Made by a program: the position numbers and the translations under genes. A DNA stretch of 64,000 bases from Zooshikella ganghwensis DSM 15267 (lineage in GTDB: Bacteria; Pseudomonadota; Gammaproteobacteria; Pseudomonadales; Zooshikellaceae), in NCBI RefSeq assembly GCF_000428585.1, contig NZ_AUAF01000005.1:1-64000 (forward strand), in the 5' to 3' direction. Position 1 is the stretch's first letter, and each line of letters begins with the position of its first letter. This document shows, piece after piece, positions 9,409 through 18,246 of this stretch. The notes under the pieces were generated by a model. The model saw only the letters and a program-made list of their open reading frames with translations. It was not told the origin of the DNA and did no database searches.

Positions 9409-10490
9409 TCTTTTGCCTCCTTGCGCATCAGCTGTGCCTGACTGCGTAAAATAAACACCAGCAGTGAAATGGTAGTCACAATCAATAAGCCAAATATAAA
9501 CAGCGTAGAAGTATCCGTTAATCGCATATCAGACACTTGATGTAATAACCAAACTAATAAAACAACAGTTAGTTGCAGTGAAGTTATGGTTAGTCCATAA
9601 ATTTGCTGACTGATAAAGCGATAAAAAACAATCAAAATACACGACAGTACTAACCAGGTAATTGCGATGCCCCAGGTTTGGGGAGTAACATGGTAATCAT
9701 CTATGGCAATTTTTAAGGCAGGAATAGCCATCACACCGAGCATAACAGTTACATATAGCCAATGAAATTTACTCGCCAGCACAGAAGTACGCGTCTGTTT
9801 ATAATTAATTAATAATATAAAGCCAGCTAATAAAGCCATACTTACCCAGCGTAAATCAATCCAAGCGGTAAACTGAATAGACAACACTTGTTCCCAAACT
9901 AGCCAACAAGCAACTTCACTCACCACAAACCATATCGCCCAAGGTGCCGGTAACCGGGCTAATGCGACCCAAGGTAAGGTGACTACAGCCCACGACAAGA
10001 ACAAGGTATAAGCATCAGCTCCCGTTTGGTAAATTTGCCCAAAGACAGCGAAAAGTATCCCCGTAAGCACTACCGCCGAGGTTAGCAACACCTGTCGTGC
10101 AGCAAGGGAAAAACGTGAAACTAAAGACAGCAGTGCAGTTAACGTTACACCGGCTTCTAGTAGTCCTAGCTTGCCAAAGCGATGAAGTTCCTGCCAATTG
10201 TAGGCAAAAAAGAACATAATACCCGCCAGTAGAAGTATGCTACCAATCAGCATTAAATGTCGCTCAGCCCAGCGCAGCCAGTAATCATCAGGCCTGATCA
10301 TATCCAGCGCCTGATAGTAAGCCTGGCGTGGTAAAGCGCCCTGCTGAAATAAATGATGGAGCTGTTTAGGTGTAGGAGGAGTAGGCTTTGTTGAAGTGGT
10401 CATTGATGAAGTTAAAGTCATAGTGATATTGACAATCTTAATGTCTGCCTTTGACGTTGCCATGTTAACCAGCTCAACTACACTCGTCAC
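9405..10490 (-). CDS. DUF2157 multi-pass membrane protein
   Basis: A protein of up to 361 residues. A soluble helical head (LHHLFQQGALPRQAYYQALDMI, about residues 45-66) precedes many membrane segments, as in the DUF2157 family. It is the first gene of the DUF2157-DUF4401-GDYXXLXY operon. The start is uncertain: GTG at 10490 has no clear ribosome site, and internal ATGs at 10463 or just before TTSTKPTPP give a protein closer to the usual family length. The function is unknown. Confidence 0.78.
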   Translation of the reverse strand: MTSVVELVNMATSKADIKIVNITMTLTSSMTTSTKPTPPTPKQLHHLFQQGALPRQAYYQALDMIRPDDYWLRWAERHLMLIGSILLLAGIMFFFAYNWQELHRFGKLGLLEAGVTLTALLSLVSRFSLAARQVLLTSAVVLTGILFAVFGQIYQTGADAYTLFLSWAVVTLPWVALARLPAPWAIWFVVSEVACWLVWEQVLSIQFTAWIDLRWVSMALLAGFILLINYKQTRTSVLASKFHWLYVTVMLGVMAIPALKIAIDDYHVTPQTWGIAITWLVLSCILIVFYRFISQQIYGLTITSLQLTVVLLVWLLHQVSDMRLTDTSTLFIFGLLIVTTISLLVFILRSQAQLMRKEAKE

Positions 10491-10825
10491 CTGTAAGATA
10501 AGCTAAGCTGTAACTAGAACACAGAGTATTTTGTTAAGTAGTCCTTGAACTGTTGGTGTTACACAAAAAGTATTGCAAAATAGTTCACATTTTATAGAAC
10601 TATCTTGATCCACTACTTTTGCCGATAGGTTAAATTTATCAAGCTACATGCAGAGCGAAGGTGTACAGGGAAGAAACCTTATCAACCTTCTCGCCCTATT
10701 CGCCAGCATGTAACTTCAGGAAGTAACTCAGCGCGAGTTAGGGATCAGGGTGATAGGACTCCCCACCAGCGGGATGCAACAAAGAAAGCTTGGCATACAA
10801 TTTACCCTTTGGAGCATTATTGGCA
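10491..10825 (+). other. Leader region with nested inverted repeats before a solute-binding gene
   Basis: This stretch of about 335 bases has no gene. It contains TACATGC (10645-10651) pairing with GCATGTA (10706-10712), an inner GCGAAGGT (10655-10662) pairing with ACCTTCTCGC (10685-10694), and a hairpin TAACTC-AGCGC-GAGTTA (10724-10740). Together they look like a structured 5' leader of the solute-binding gene. I do not recognise a known riboswitch. Confidence 0.35.
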
Positions 10826-11587
10826 ATGAAGTTTTTAGCCACCTTTTTGTTAATCTTGATCACCTGCAATGACGCGTGGGCTATTCGAAAAGTTCGAATC
10901 TGTTCTGATCGAGGCCTTTGGTACCCGTTCATGATGACTGAACGTGGTGAGGCGAAAGGCATGCATATCGATATTATCCGCATGGCCATGAAAAACATGG
11001 ATGTAAAACTAGAAATACCCCCCCTGCCCTGGAGTCGCTGTTTACGTGATGCACAGAAAGGACGCTATGATGGCGTAGCGACTGCATCTTATAAAGACGA
11101 GCGAGCAGAGTTTCTGATTTATCCCCCTGATGCCAAGACAGCGGTGAAATCGCAATTTCGCGTCTCTCAGGTCGAGTATGTCGTTGTCACCACGGCAGAT
11201 AACCCCTATGAGTACGATGGCGAGCTAAAAAGCATCCCACAGCCTGTCAGAACACCAAAAGGTTACTCTATAGCTGAAGACTTGGAAAAAGCGGGACTCT
11301 TTGTCAGCTCAACGGCATTGGGTGATAAGCAAACCTTACAAAACCTGCTGCGGGACAATAAAGGCTCGGTAGTCACCATCCCCAATGTGATTCAGCACCT
11401 AAGTAAATCACCGGCCTTTTCTGGAAAACTAAAAATCAGTAAAACTCCAATTAAATCTAAATCCTACTTTTTAGCATTCGCTAAACAAAGCCGACTCACC
11501 GTGGATGAAATGAACCAAATATGGAGTGAAATTGCTCGTATTCGTGAAGATAATGCAATCATGACCGAGATTGCTGAAAAATATTAA
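10826..11587 (+). CDS. Family-3 periplasmic solute-binding protein (orphan)
   Basis: A 253-residue protein from the chosen ATG at 10826 (GGAG at 10811-10814). An upstream in-frame start at 10790 would put extra residues before the signal peptide, so it is less likely. The signal peptide is MKFLATFLLILI...AWA. The mature part has the bacterial extracellular solute-binding (SBP_bac_3) pattern: RICSDRGLWYPF, GMHIDIIRMAMKNM, PWSRCLRDAQKGRYDG. Such proteins bind amino acids or related small molecules in the periplasm. No permease or ATPase gene is nearby, so it may feed a distant transporter or a receptor such as the chemoreceptor just downstream. The substrate is not readable. Confidence 0.82.
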   Translation: MKFLATFLLILITCNDAWAIRKVRICSDRGLWYPFMMTERGEAKGMHIDIIRMAMKNMDVKLEIPPLPWSRCLRDAQKGRYDGVATASYKDERAEFLIYPPDAKTAVKSQFRVSQVEYVVVTTADNPYEYDGELKSIPQPVRTPKGYSIAEDLEKAGLFVSSTALGDKQTLQNLLRDNKGSVVTIPNVIQHLSKSPAFSGKLKISKTPIKSKSYFLAFAKQSRLTVDEMNQIWSEIARIREDNAIMTEIAEKY

Positions 11588-11613
11588 TACTAAACTTCTA
11601 TTTACTTTCTGAG

Positions 11614-11656
11614 TGCCTGATCATTAATTGCTTATTACCTGATCAGGCATTCCCCT
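11614..11656 (+). terminator. Probable terminator after the solute-binding gene
   Basis: A perfect 10-bp stem, TGCCTGATCA (11614-11623) with TGATCAGGCA (11640-11649), has a 16-base loop and lies 27 bases after the stop codon at 11587. It is followed by a pyrimidine-rich tail ending in TTTTT slightly further on. The tail is interrupted by C residues, so termination strength is uncertain. Confidence 0.5.
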
Positions 11657-11659
11657 CCC

Positions 11660-11928
11660 CTTTTTATCATTAGTTTTCATCCCTGTATTATTTTTATTTC
11701 ACTTAAGCGTTTTTGTACTAGACTGGAATACAAAGTCACTTATTGGTGATGATGGGAAAAAACGAACGATTTAGCTAGATTGACGATAAGAGCAATAATA
11801 GCCATCGTGCTCATGGGGATTACGCTTAACAGGGGATTGGTAGTCAGCCATTTGATTCACCTAAGGACAGGGACATAACCCCCAATAGCCACAATTGAAT
11901 TTGAGGCAATGTTCGCTAGGTGTAGGCT
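11660..11928. other. Intergenic region before the chemoreceptor gene
   Basis: No gene, repeat or clear promoter is visible here. The only ribosome-site-like sequence before the downstream ATG at 11929 is AGGTGTAGG, which is weak. Confidence 0.4.
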
Positions 11929-13461
11929 ATGTCCATATATCCAAAAAGTATTCGCGCACGACTTATTTTAGAGTTTACTATTGTAGTAACTATTGTATTA
12001 GCTCTGTTTGGTTACTATAACTACAGCCGAACCGCTTCCCAGCTGGAAGAAAATTTAACCCAGCAAGCTAAAGCCACGATTGAACGTCTCTCTGTCAGCT
12101 TACCTGGTCCTATCTGGAACTATGAGCCCGAATTTATTGATAAAAATGTTATGTCAGAGATGCAGGCTGATTTTGTCAGCGGCATTAGTGTTAAGTCTAA
12201 AACTGAGGTTTTAGCCCTGTTTATCAAAGATGATGCTGGGGAAATCGGCAAGTCTAAGGCCTTACCCAAAGACTTCTCTGATAAGCTGAGTGAAACCTTA
12301 CTTTTTAATGATGATGGTGAGCTGCAAGAAGTAGGGACCGTTGAAATATTCATAGACGACTCAAAAGTTCAAGAGATACTGCAGGGCGTACTGATGCGCC
12401 AAGTCATTCAGGCGTTAATTCTGGATGTACTCATTGCACTCCTGATTTTCTTCATCATCATGCGTATTGTCCTTAAACCACTCAATCAAATTGGTACCGC
12501 TATTAATGATATTGCTAGTGGTGAAGGTGATCTCACACAGCGCTTAGACACTAATTCTGCGACTGAAATCAGTGCACTGGCTCAAGGCTTCAACGGCTTT
12601 GTTGAAAACCTGCAAACCATCGTTACCGAGCTGTTTTCACTCTCTGAAAAGCTCCAGTCAACCGCACTTGAGAGTCGCCAGATTATTGATGAAACCTCTG
12701 AAGGGGTTCTCAATCAGCAAACCAAAATTGATATGGTAGCCACAGCAACGTCCGAGATGTCCCAGTCCATTGGTAATGTTGCCAATAATGCCAATGCCGC
12801 TTCAGAGTCAGCTTCTGATGCTAATCACAAAGCAGAAGAAGGTAATCACATCGTTAACCAGGCTGTTACCGTTATTCAGTCTCTGGCCAATGAGATCACT
12901 TCAGTCACCCAGGCCACACAACAGCTCATTACTGAAGGTGAGAATATCGGTACAGTACTTGATGTCATCAAGAGTATTTCTGAGCAAACCAACTTACTCG
13001 CACTCAATGCCGCGATTGAAGCTGCCCGCGCTGGAGAAGCAGGAAGAGGTTTTGCTGTCGTTGCCGATGAAGTTCGCACACTTGCCCAAAAAACCAATGA
13101 GTCTACCGATGAAATTCATCAGAGTATTCTCAACCTTCGCTCTTGTAGCGAAACCGTTGAAAAAGGCATTGTCAACCTAGAACACCATGCATCAAGTGGC
13201 GTAACCAAGGTATCTGATGCAGGTGAAGCCATTAATAAAATTTTGGATGCTGTCAATACCATTGCTGAAATGAACTCGCACATAGCTGAAGCATCCCAGG
13301 AACAAAGCTCTGTCATCAGTGAGATCAATGAAAACATTGTTAACATATCAATGGTTGCTGAAGAAACCGCTGAGCGAGCCAAAGAAACCGGAGAGAAAAG
13401 CGGTGAAGTCGAAACGTTGGCCAATAATATTCAAGACATGATGAGCCGCTTTAAAATCTAA
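11929..13461 (+). CDS. Methyl-accepting chemotaxis protein
   Basis: A 510-residue inner-membrane chemoreceptor. It has a first membrane segment at about 12-32, a short periplasmic sensor (about 33-152), a second membrane segment (about 153-177, [19 protein letters not shown]), a HAMP linker ([20 protein letters not shown]) and a coiled-coil signalling domain. The highly conserved hairpin tip is present ([20 protein letters not shown], then [15 protein letters not shown]), which contacts CheA and CheW. No C-terminal CheR-binding pentapeptide is seen. The sensor is too short for a double Cache domain, and its ligand is unknown. The gene lies downstream of an orphan binding protein, which could be its periplasmic partner; that link is only inferred. 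Confidence 0.93.
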   Translation: MSIYPKSIRARLILEFTIVVTIVLALFGYYNYSRTASQLEENLTQQAKATIERLSVSLPGPIWNYEPEFIDKNVMSEMQADFVSGISVKSKTEVLALFIKDDAGEIGKSKALPKDFSDKLSETLLFNDDGELQEVGTVEIFIDDSKVQEILQGVLMRQVIQALILDVLIALLIFFIIMRIVLKPLNQIGTAINDIASGEGDLTQRLDTNSATEISALAQGFNGFVENLQTIVTELFSLSEKLQSTALESRQIIDETSEGVLNQQTKIDMVATATSEMSQSIGNVANNANAASESASDANHKAEEGNHIVNQAVTVIQSLANEITSVTQATQQLITEGENIGTVLDVIKSISEQTNLLALNAAIEAARAGEAGRGFAVVADEVRTLAQKTNESTDEIHQSILNLRSCSETVEKGIVNLEHHASSGVTKVSDAGEAINKILDAVNTIAEMNSHIAEASQEQSSVISEINENIVNISMVAEETAERAKETGEKSGEVETLANNIQDMMSRFKI

Positions 13462-13515
13462 CCCACAAAATATAAACCCACGTCCCAACCTCTCTTATGA
13501 ACAAACCCAACCTTT

Positions 13516-13539
13516 GCAGCCTTCGGGCTGCATTTTTTT
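13516..13539 (+). terminator. Rho-independent terminator after the chemoreceptor gene
   Basis: The stem GCAGCC-TTCG-GGCTGC (13516-13531) has a stable tetraloop and is followed by A and seven T. It lies between convergent genes and points in the + direction, ending the chemoreceptor transcript. Confidence 0.88.
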
Positions 13540-13555
13540 GGGACCTAAAATATTG

Positions 13556-16500
13556 TCAAGAACCCGCCTGCTGAGGAAAAGCAGGCTGTTCTAATAAGCG
13601 CTTCATTGCTTTCTGTGTCCGTAACCATACTTGTTGCAAGTCATCCCATATCCCTTCCATTTCTTTACTATCATGCTCAGCGGCTTCAACTAGTGCCTGA
13701 CAAGCTTCCGCCAGTGGACCCGCCGAAATAACGTTTGCAGCCGCTTTAAACTTCCCTCCCATCTTTTTAATCTGCACCATATCACCTGCTTTGATGGCTT
13801 GTTCGAGGGCTAACATACAAAGCTCACCTAGCTCCTGAAACTCAAAAAGCTCCAGCTGTAAACGTTGGCCTGTTCCAAATAATCGCGTTAAGGCCATAGG
13901 GTTAACCAACATCGTTGTTACTTTTGCCAAGTCTAGACGGGTAGGTAAGGCTTCCTGTGATAGCTGAGCAGGCGGTTTAACGCCTAATGCCTGCTCACAA
14001 GCTTCTAGCAGCTCACTGGATAAGAACGGTTTGGTTTTCACAAATATAAGAGGGGCATCAGCCTTATGATGAGCATCAGCCACAGGCGATGGTGGCTCCT
14101 CATGCCCATCAAGCACAATCAAACTTACCTTTAATAGCTGGCAAACTGTGTGTAATTCATAGGGTGTCAACCCAATCAACACATCAATGCTTTCTCTCGT
14201 CGCAATGAGTAATGAAGCCTGCTGTAATGACAGAAAGTCAGCCAACTGTTCAGCCTTACTAACAATAAGAGCAGGTTGAATGGCGTGTAATCCCCAACAG
14301 TGACAATAATCCAGCAAAGTCTGACTAAACCAGCGCTCGTGACAAAGTAAAGCAGCTACCGCTTGCCCTGAAAATACAGGTAATAAACTAGGCAGTTTGA
14401 TATCAAACTGCTGACTATAGGTCGCATGACAACCCATAGGGTTATAGTTTCTGATACAAAGTTCACCCTGCATTTGCTGTGCAAGCTTTCCGCTTACTGC
14501 CAAACCAAGGCCAATACCTGAAGTCGATTTCTGGTCATTCTGTGACAAGTAAAAGTAAGGTCCTGTCAGTGCTTCCTGTAGGGTGTCTGGTATACCAGGG
14601 CCAGTATCTTTGATTGAAAAAGCTATTTGCTGCTGCTTATCATTGGCCCAAAGCCGCTTAACTGAAAACGACACATGACCCTGACAGGTATATTTAACCG
14701 CATTACTCAATAAGTTTCGTAAGATCTGTACCAAATGCTGTTGATCAGCCCACACCTCAAAAGCAATACCTTGGTCAATATAAGACTTAAATTGCAGACC
14801 TTTCTGCTGACAGGCCTCATAGGTTTCAACAATCAGAGCCTCCAACACCGGTATCAGTCTAACGGGCTTGCGTTGAATGTCCACCTGTTCAGTTTCTAAC
14901 GCAGCGAAGTCTTGCATATCGTTTACATTTTTTTGGAGTGCATGAATCGTATTTAACAGACGTTCAGTAATATAACGTTGGCGGGCATTTAAATGTGTCT
15001 GCTGAAGCATTTCTGCCAAGCCACTTAGCCGGTCAGTGGGACAGGCAATTTCTTGGGTCAACATAGTCAATAATTCTAGCTGTTGATGAGTAGCCTCTTC
15101 TGCGGCCTGCTTTGCCGCAAGTAAGGCTAGCTCCTGCTTTTTGCGCTGGTCAATGTCAACGATTACACCATCGAGGTGTAAAGCATCTCCTGTTTCAGAG
15201 AAAAATGCCCCCCCCTGTTCATACACCCAGCAAGGTTCACCTCGTGTTGTTTTTAACCGGTATTCAATTTCATAAGGTTTTCTCATGGCAACAGCGCGCC
15301 AAACGGTGTGATCAACCTTTTCCCGGTCTTGCTCAAAAATAATCTCCTTAAAACTGTGCAGTGCATTGCCCATCAAACCTTTAGCAGAATAACCCGTTAA
15401 GGCTTTGATATTGTCGCTAATAAACTCCATGGTCCAATGTGTGTCCAGCTTACAGCGATAAACCACACAGGATAAGTTATCCACTAAAGAACGATATCGT
15501 GCTTCACTTTCCTTTAATGTCTGCTCTGCCAAATAACGTGCCGTAATATCAGACCAGTAGCCAACCCATATCAACTGTTTATTTTGATCATTTCTTGGTA
15601 ATGCCTGACCTTCAATCCAACGCACTTGACCATCAGGTAGTTGCAATCTGAAGCAGTGCTGCCACCGACTCATACGTTGCCCAGCAATTTCGAATGAGTT
15701 TTTCAGTGCCTCTCGGTCCTCAGCAACGACATGTTGCAGCAATAAGATACTATCCTGAAGCACAGCCAAGCGGTTCACTCCGTATGCTCTCGACACATTA
15801 TTGCTAATAAACGAAAACGCCCACTGGCCCTCTTGATCAATTTGACACTGAAAAAGTACGACCGGACAGTGCTCTGTCACCTGAGTTAAAAGAGACTCTG
15901 CTTCACGATAACGTTGCCGTGCCTGCTCCAGCTTATCAAAGACTTCAATGGCTAATAATGCTTCTTCAAGCGCGCCATTAACAAAGCATCCATGCAAAGA
16001 AACTTGCCAGCGCCAAGGCTGACCTTTTTCACGAATCCCCTGCAGCTCAAAACAGGTTTTTTCACACTCAGCAAGATGATCAATTAAATCTCGCACATTT
16101 GGCCAAGGCTGCAAGTCAGGCAAGTTCGGTAAAAAAGCCAGCTGCGCTGCTTCCTCATGACTTGAGGCAGAACCTTCGTGAGCTACAGAAGCCTCCCTAT
16201 CATCAACTTCATCCTCTAACAGTTGACGCCAGGCATAGTTCATGTGTAAGCAGTGTCCTTGCTTATTAATTAATGCAACGGGCAAGGGTAAGCTTTCAAG
16301 CAGCTGCTCCCTCAATTCTTGACCGAACTGTAAACGCTGCCAGGTCTCATCACGACTCCGTTGGAGTTGGCGAACACGATAAAATAGATAACCACAGACA
16401 GCAGCCAAACTGATGAGAAGCATTAACCATATAGTCCACAGCGGAAAATTTGCTTGAGCTTGATAGCGGTCTGTCAACCATTTTTCACGAATCTGTAAAT

Positions 16501-18112
16501 GCTGCTGCTGACTCATACTGGATAAAGCTTTGTTAATAATGCTTTCTAGCTCAGGCCAGTCCAATCGAATTGCAAAGTGTATAGACGCAGGATCATCCTT
16601 GAGCAACGCTGCCAGCTTAAGCTTGCCTAAATATTCACGTTGAATATAGTCCGCCAGCACAGCTTGACTTCCAACAATGGCATGAGCTTCACCATCCAGC
16701 AGAATGGCTAAGCTTTCTTCTAAACTCTCTGTAATGATTAAGTTTACAAGTGGGTACTGACGCTGCAGTTTTTCTTGGATAGCATAATCCGTTACTACTG
16801 CCACAGTTTGTCCAATTAAATCATTAATATCAGTAATAAATGGAGTATCAACCCGTGTTGCAATAGCCCAAGGCATTTGCAAGTAGGGCTGACTAAACAG
16901 CATATTGAGTTTTCTCTGCTCTGTGAGCATAACAGCTGACAGCATATCCACTTTACCATACTGGATGCCTTGCAATAGCCTTCGCCAGATATCACTACCC
17001 ACCACCTCAAACTGCACACCTATCTGTTTTTCCAACCATCTTAAATATTCAGCACTAATACCCACATGTTGATTATTCTTGTTGATAAAATCGAGTGGCT
17101 TCCAACTGCGATCCACACCGACCTTTATCACTGGATGTGCTTTTAACCAGGCTTTCTCGTGATCTGTGAGATTTAATGGCGGGCTTTCCAATGCTAATGC
17201 GACTGTGGGTGATACCCAGGGTTTTAGAAAACGCTGATGATGCTCCGTATTCAGCCCTTGCAACCACTTCATGAGCAAAAAATGCAACATGGAAAGATCC
17301 TGGCGAACCAGAAAAACGTATTGCCCAGCGTTTACGTCTATGGGACCCAATACATTGAAGCCTTCAAGCCCTAGTGTTTCGAAATAATAGGTTGTTCGAA
17401 TCAGTTCACCGACAAACGCATCAGCCTGATTTTGCTTTACCAGCTCTAGTGCTGCTTTAACAGAGGGTGCCTGTTGAATCTGAGCCTGGGGAAGCTGTTG
17501 CTTAATGCTCGTTAGCCCTGGAAAATCATCGGATAACGCAAGCGTCTTGTTGTTAAGCTCAGCAAGTCCACTAAAGCCCCGGTTAAAACGAGGAACAACC
17601 AGCACCGGATAGCTATTAATCACCGGTATCGTCATCAATAGTTTCTTATGTTTAACCAATGGCTGGTGATTCGTTGAAACCAACACCATATGTAGTTTGC
17701 TCTGCTCGAAGGCCTGAAGTAACGATTGCACATCAGGATAAAGTCTAACGTTCAGATGAGTGATACCTAAACTGGTTTGTGCCGCAATTAAATAGTCAAT
17801 CAATAGTCCTTGTAAAGATTCTTTATCAAACTTCATTAATGGCTCTGGTGACCACAGCATCCCAACATTTAGACGCTTATGAAGACCAACCCATTGCTGC
17901 TCAACAACACTAAGCGATAAATCAGGTGTTAGATGACTTCCTCCAGTGGCTGAGGCCTGAATTGGAAAAGACGTACCTACTACAGATAACGCTGGCTGCT
18001 CATTACCATAGAGTGGTTGCACACTTAGCAGTGCCCAACCCATCTCATAGAGCATTGTGAGGTAGAGATAAAGGCAAGTATGCTTTAGTACTTTCCTGGT
18101 TTGCTTCAGCAT
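13556..18112 (-). CDS. BvgS-like hybrid sensor kinase with apparently missing phosphoacceptors
   Basis: About 1518 residues from ATG at 18112; an upstream TTG at 18127 is possible. In order: signal/anchor segment; two periplasmic SBP_bac_3 domains (about 70-295 and 325-545, the second with KVGVDRSWKPLDF); a membrane segment near 560; about three PAS-type domains (600-1000, one with ESEARYRSLVDN); a histidine-kinase core; a receiver-like domain; and an Hpt-like tail. ATP-binding motifs are intact: NLLSNAVKYT, DTGPGIP (near 1169) and GIGLGLA. The H-box, normally SHEIRTP, reads TQEIACP with Gln (near 1020) in place of His. The receiver keeps KPF but shows no phosphoacceptor Asp. The Hpt motif reads GKFKAAAN, with Gly (near 1453) where His is expected. 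It may therefore be a signalling scaffold rather than a phosphorelay. Domain calls are firm; loss of function is inferred. Confidence 0.85.
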   Translation of the reverse strand: MLKQTRKVLKHTCLYLYLTMLYEMGWALLSVQPLYGNEQPALSVVGTSFPIQASATGGSHLTPDLSLSVVEQQWVGLHKRLNVGMLWSPEPLMKFDKESLQGLLIDYLIAAQTSLGITHLNVRLYPDVQSLLQAFEQSKLHMVLVSTNHQPLVKHKKLLMTIPVINSYPVLVVPRFNRGFSGLAELNNKTLALSDDFPGLTSIKQQLPQAQIQQAPSVKAALELVKQNQADAFVGELIRTTYYFETLGLEGFNVLGPIDVNAGQYVFLVRQDLSMLHFLLMKWLQGLNTEHHQRFLKPWVSPTVALALESPPLNLTDHEKAWLKAHPVIKVGVDRSWKPLDFINKNNQHVGISAEYLRWLEKQIGVQFEVVGSDIWRRLLQGIQYGKVDMLSAVMLTEQRKLNMLFSQPYLQMPWAIATRVDTPFITDINDLIGQTVAVVTDYAIQEKLQRQYPLVNLIITESLEESLAILLDGEAHAIVGSQAVLADYIQREYLGKLKLAALLKDDPASIHFAIRLDWPELESIINKALSSMSQQQHLQIREKWLTDRYQAQANFPLWTIWLMLLISLAAVCGYLFYRVRQLQRSRDETWQRLQFGQELREQLLESLPLPVALINKQGHCLHMNYAWRQLLEDEVDDREASVAHEGSASSHEEAAQLAFLPNLPDLQPWPNVRDLIDHLAECEKTCFELQGIREKGQPWRWQVSLHGCFVNGALEEALLAIEVFDKLEQARQRYREAESLLTQVTEHCPVVLFQCQIDQEGQWAFSFISNNVSRAYGVNRLAVLQDSILLLQHVVAEDREALKNSFEIAGQRMSRWQHCFRLQLPDGQVRWIEGQALPRNDQNKQLIWVGYWSDITARYLAEQTLKESEARYRSLVDNLSCVVYRCKLDTHWTMEFISDNIKALTGYSAKGLMGNALHSFKEIIFEQDREKVDHTVWRAVAMRKPYEIEYRLKTTRGEPCWVYEQGGAFFSETGDALHLDGVIVDIDQRKKQELALLAAKQAAEEATHQQLELLTMLTQEIACPTDRLSGLAEMLQQTHLNARQRYITERLLNTIHALQKNVNDMQDFAALETEQVDIQRKPVRLIPVLEALIVETYEACQQKGLQFKSYIDQGIAFEVWADQQHLVQILRNLLSNAVKYTCQGHVSFSVKRLWANDKQQQIAFSIKDTGPGIPDTLQEALTGPYFYLSQNDQKSTSGIGLGLAVSGKLAQQMQGELCIRNYNPMGCHATYSQQFDIKLPSLLPVFSGQAVAALLCHERWFSQTLLDYCHCWGLHAIQPALIVSKAEQLADFLSLQQASLLIATRESIDVLIGLTPYELHTVCQLLKVSLIVLDGHEEPPSPVADAHHKADAPLIFVKTKPFLSSELLEACEQALGVKPPAQLSQEALPTRLDLAKVTTMLVNPMALTRLFGTGQRLQLELFEFQELGELCMLALEQAIKAGDMVQIKKMGGKFKAAANVISAGPLAEACQALVEAAEHDSKEMEGIWDDLQQVWLRTQKAMKRLLEQPAFPQQAGS

Positions 18113-18246
18113 AACCTCTCGTCTCAATCAAGCCACCATAAAGTTATAGTTTTAACTAAGTTTAGCCGCTTCAATGAGATTACAGAGGATCGTAATGATT
18201 AAGCCTTTTTGAACGCCATCCTACAACCTGTTGTTTACCACGGTTA

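Noticed and set aside
10891-10903. GTTCGAATC tRNA-like T-loop
   Set aside because: It lies inside the solute-binding coding frame, with no acceptor stem around it; no tRNA gene was found in the window.
12770-13424. Antisense and other-frame ORFs in the chemoreceptor genes
   Set aside because: Conserved coiled-coil codons leave other frames open; the translated proteins have no family features.
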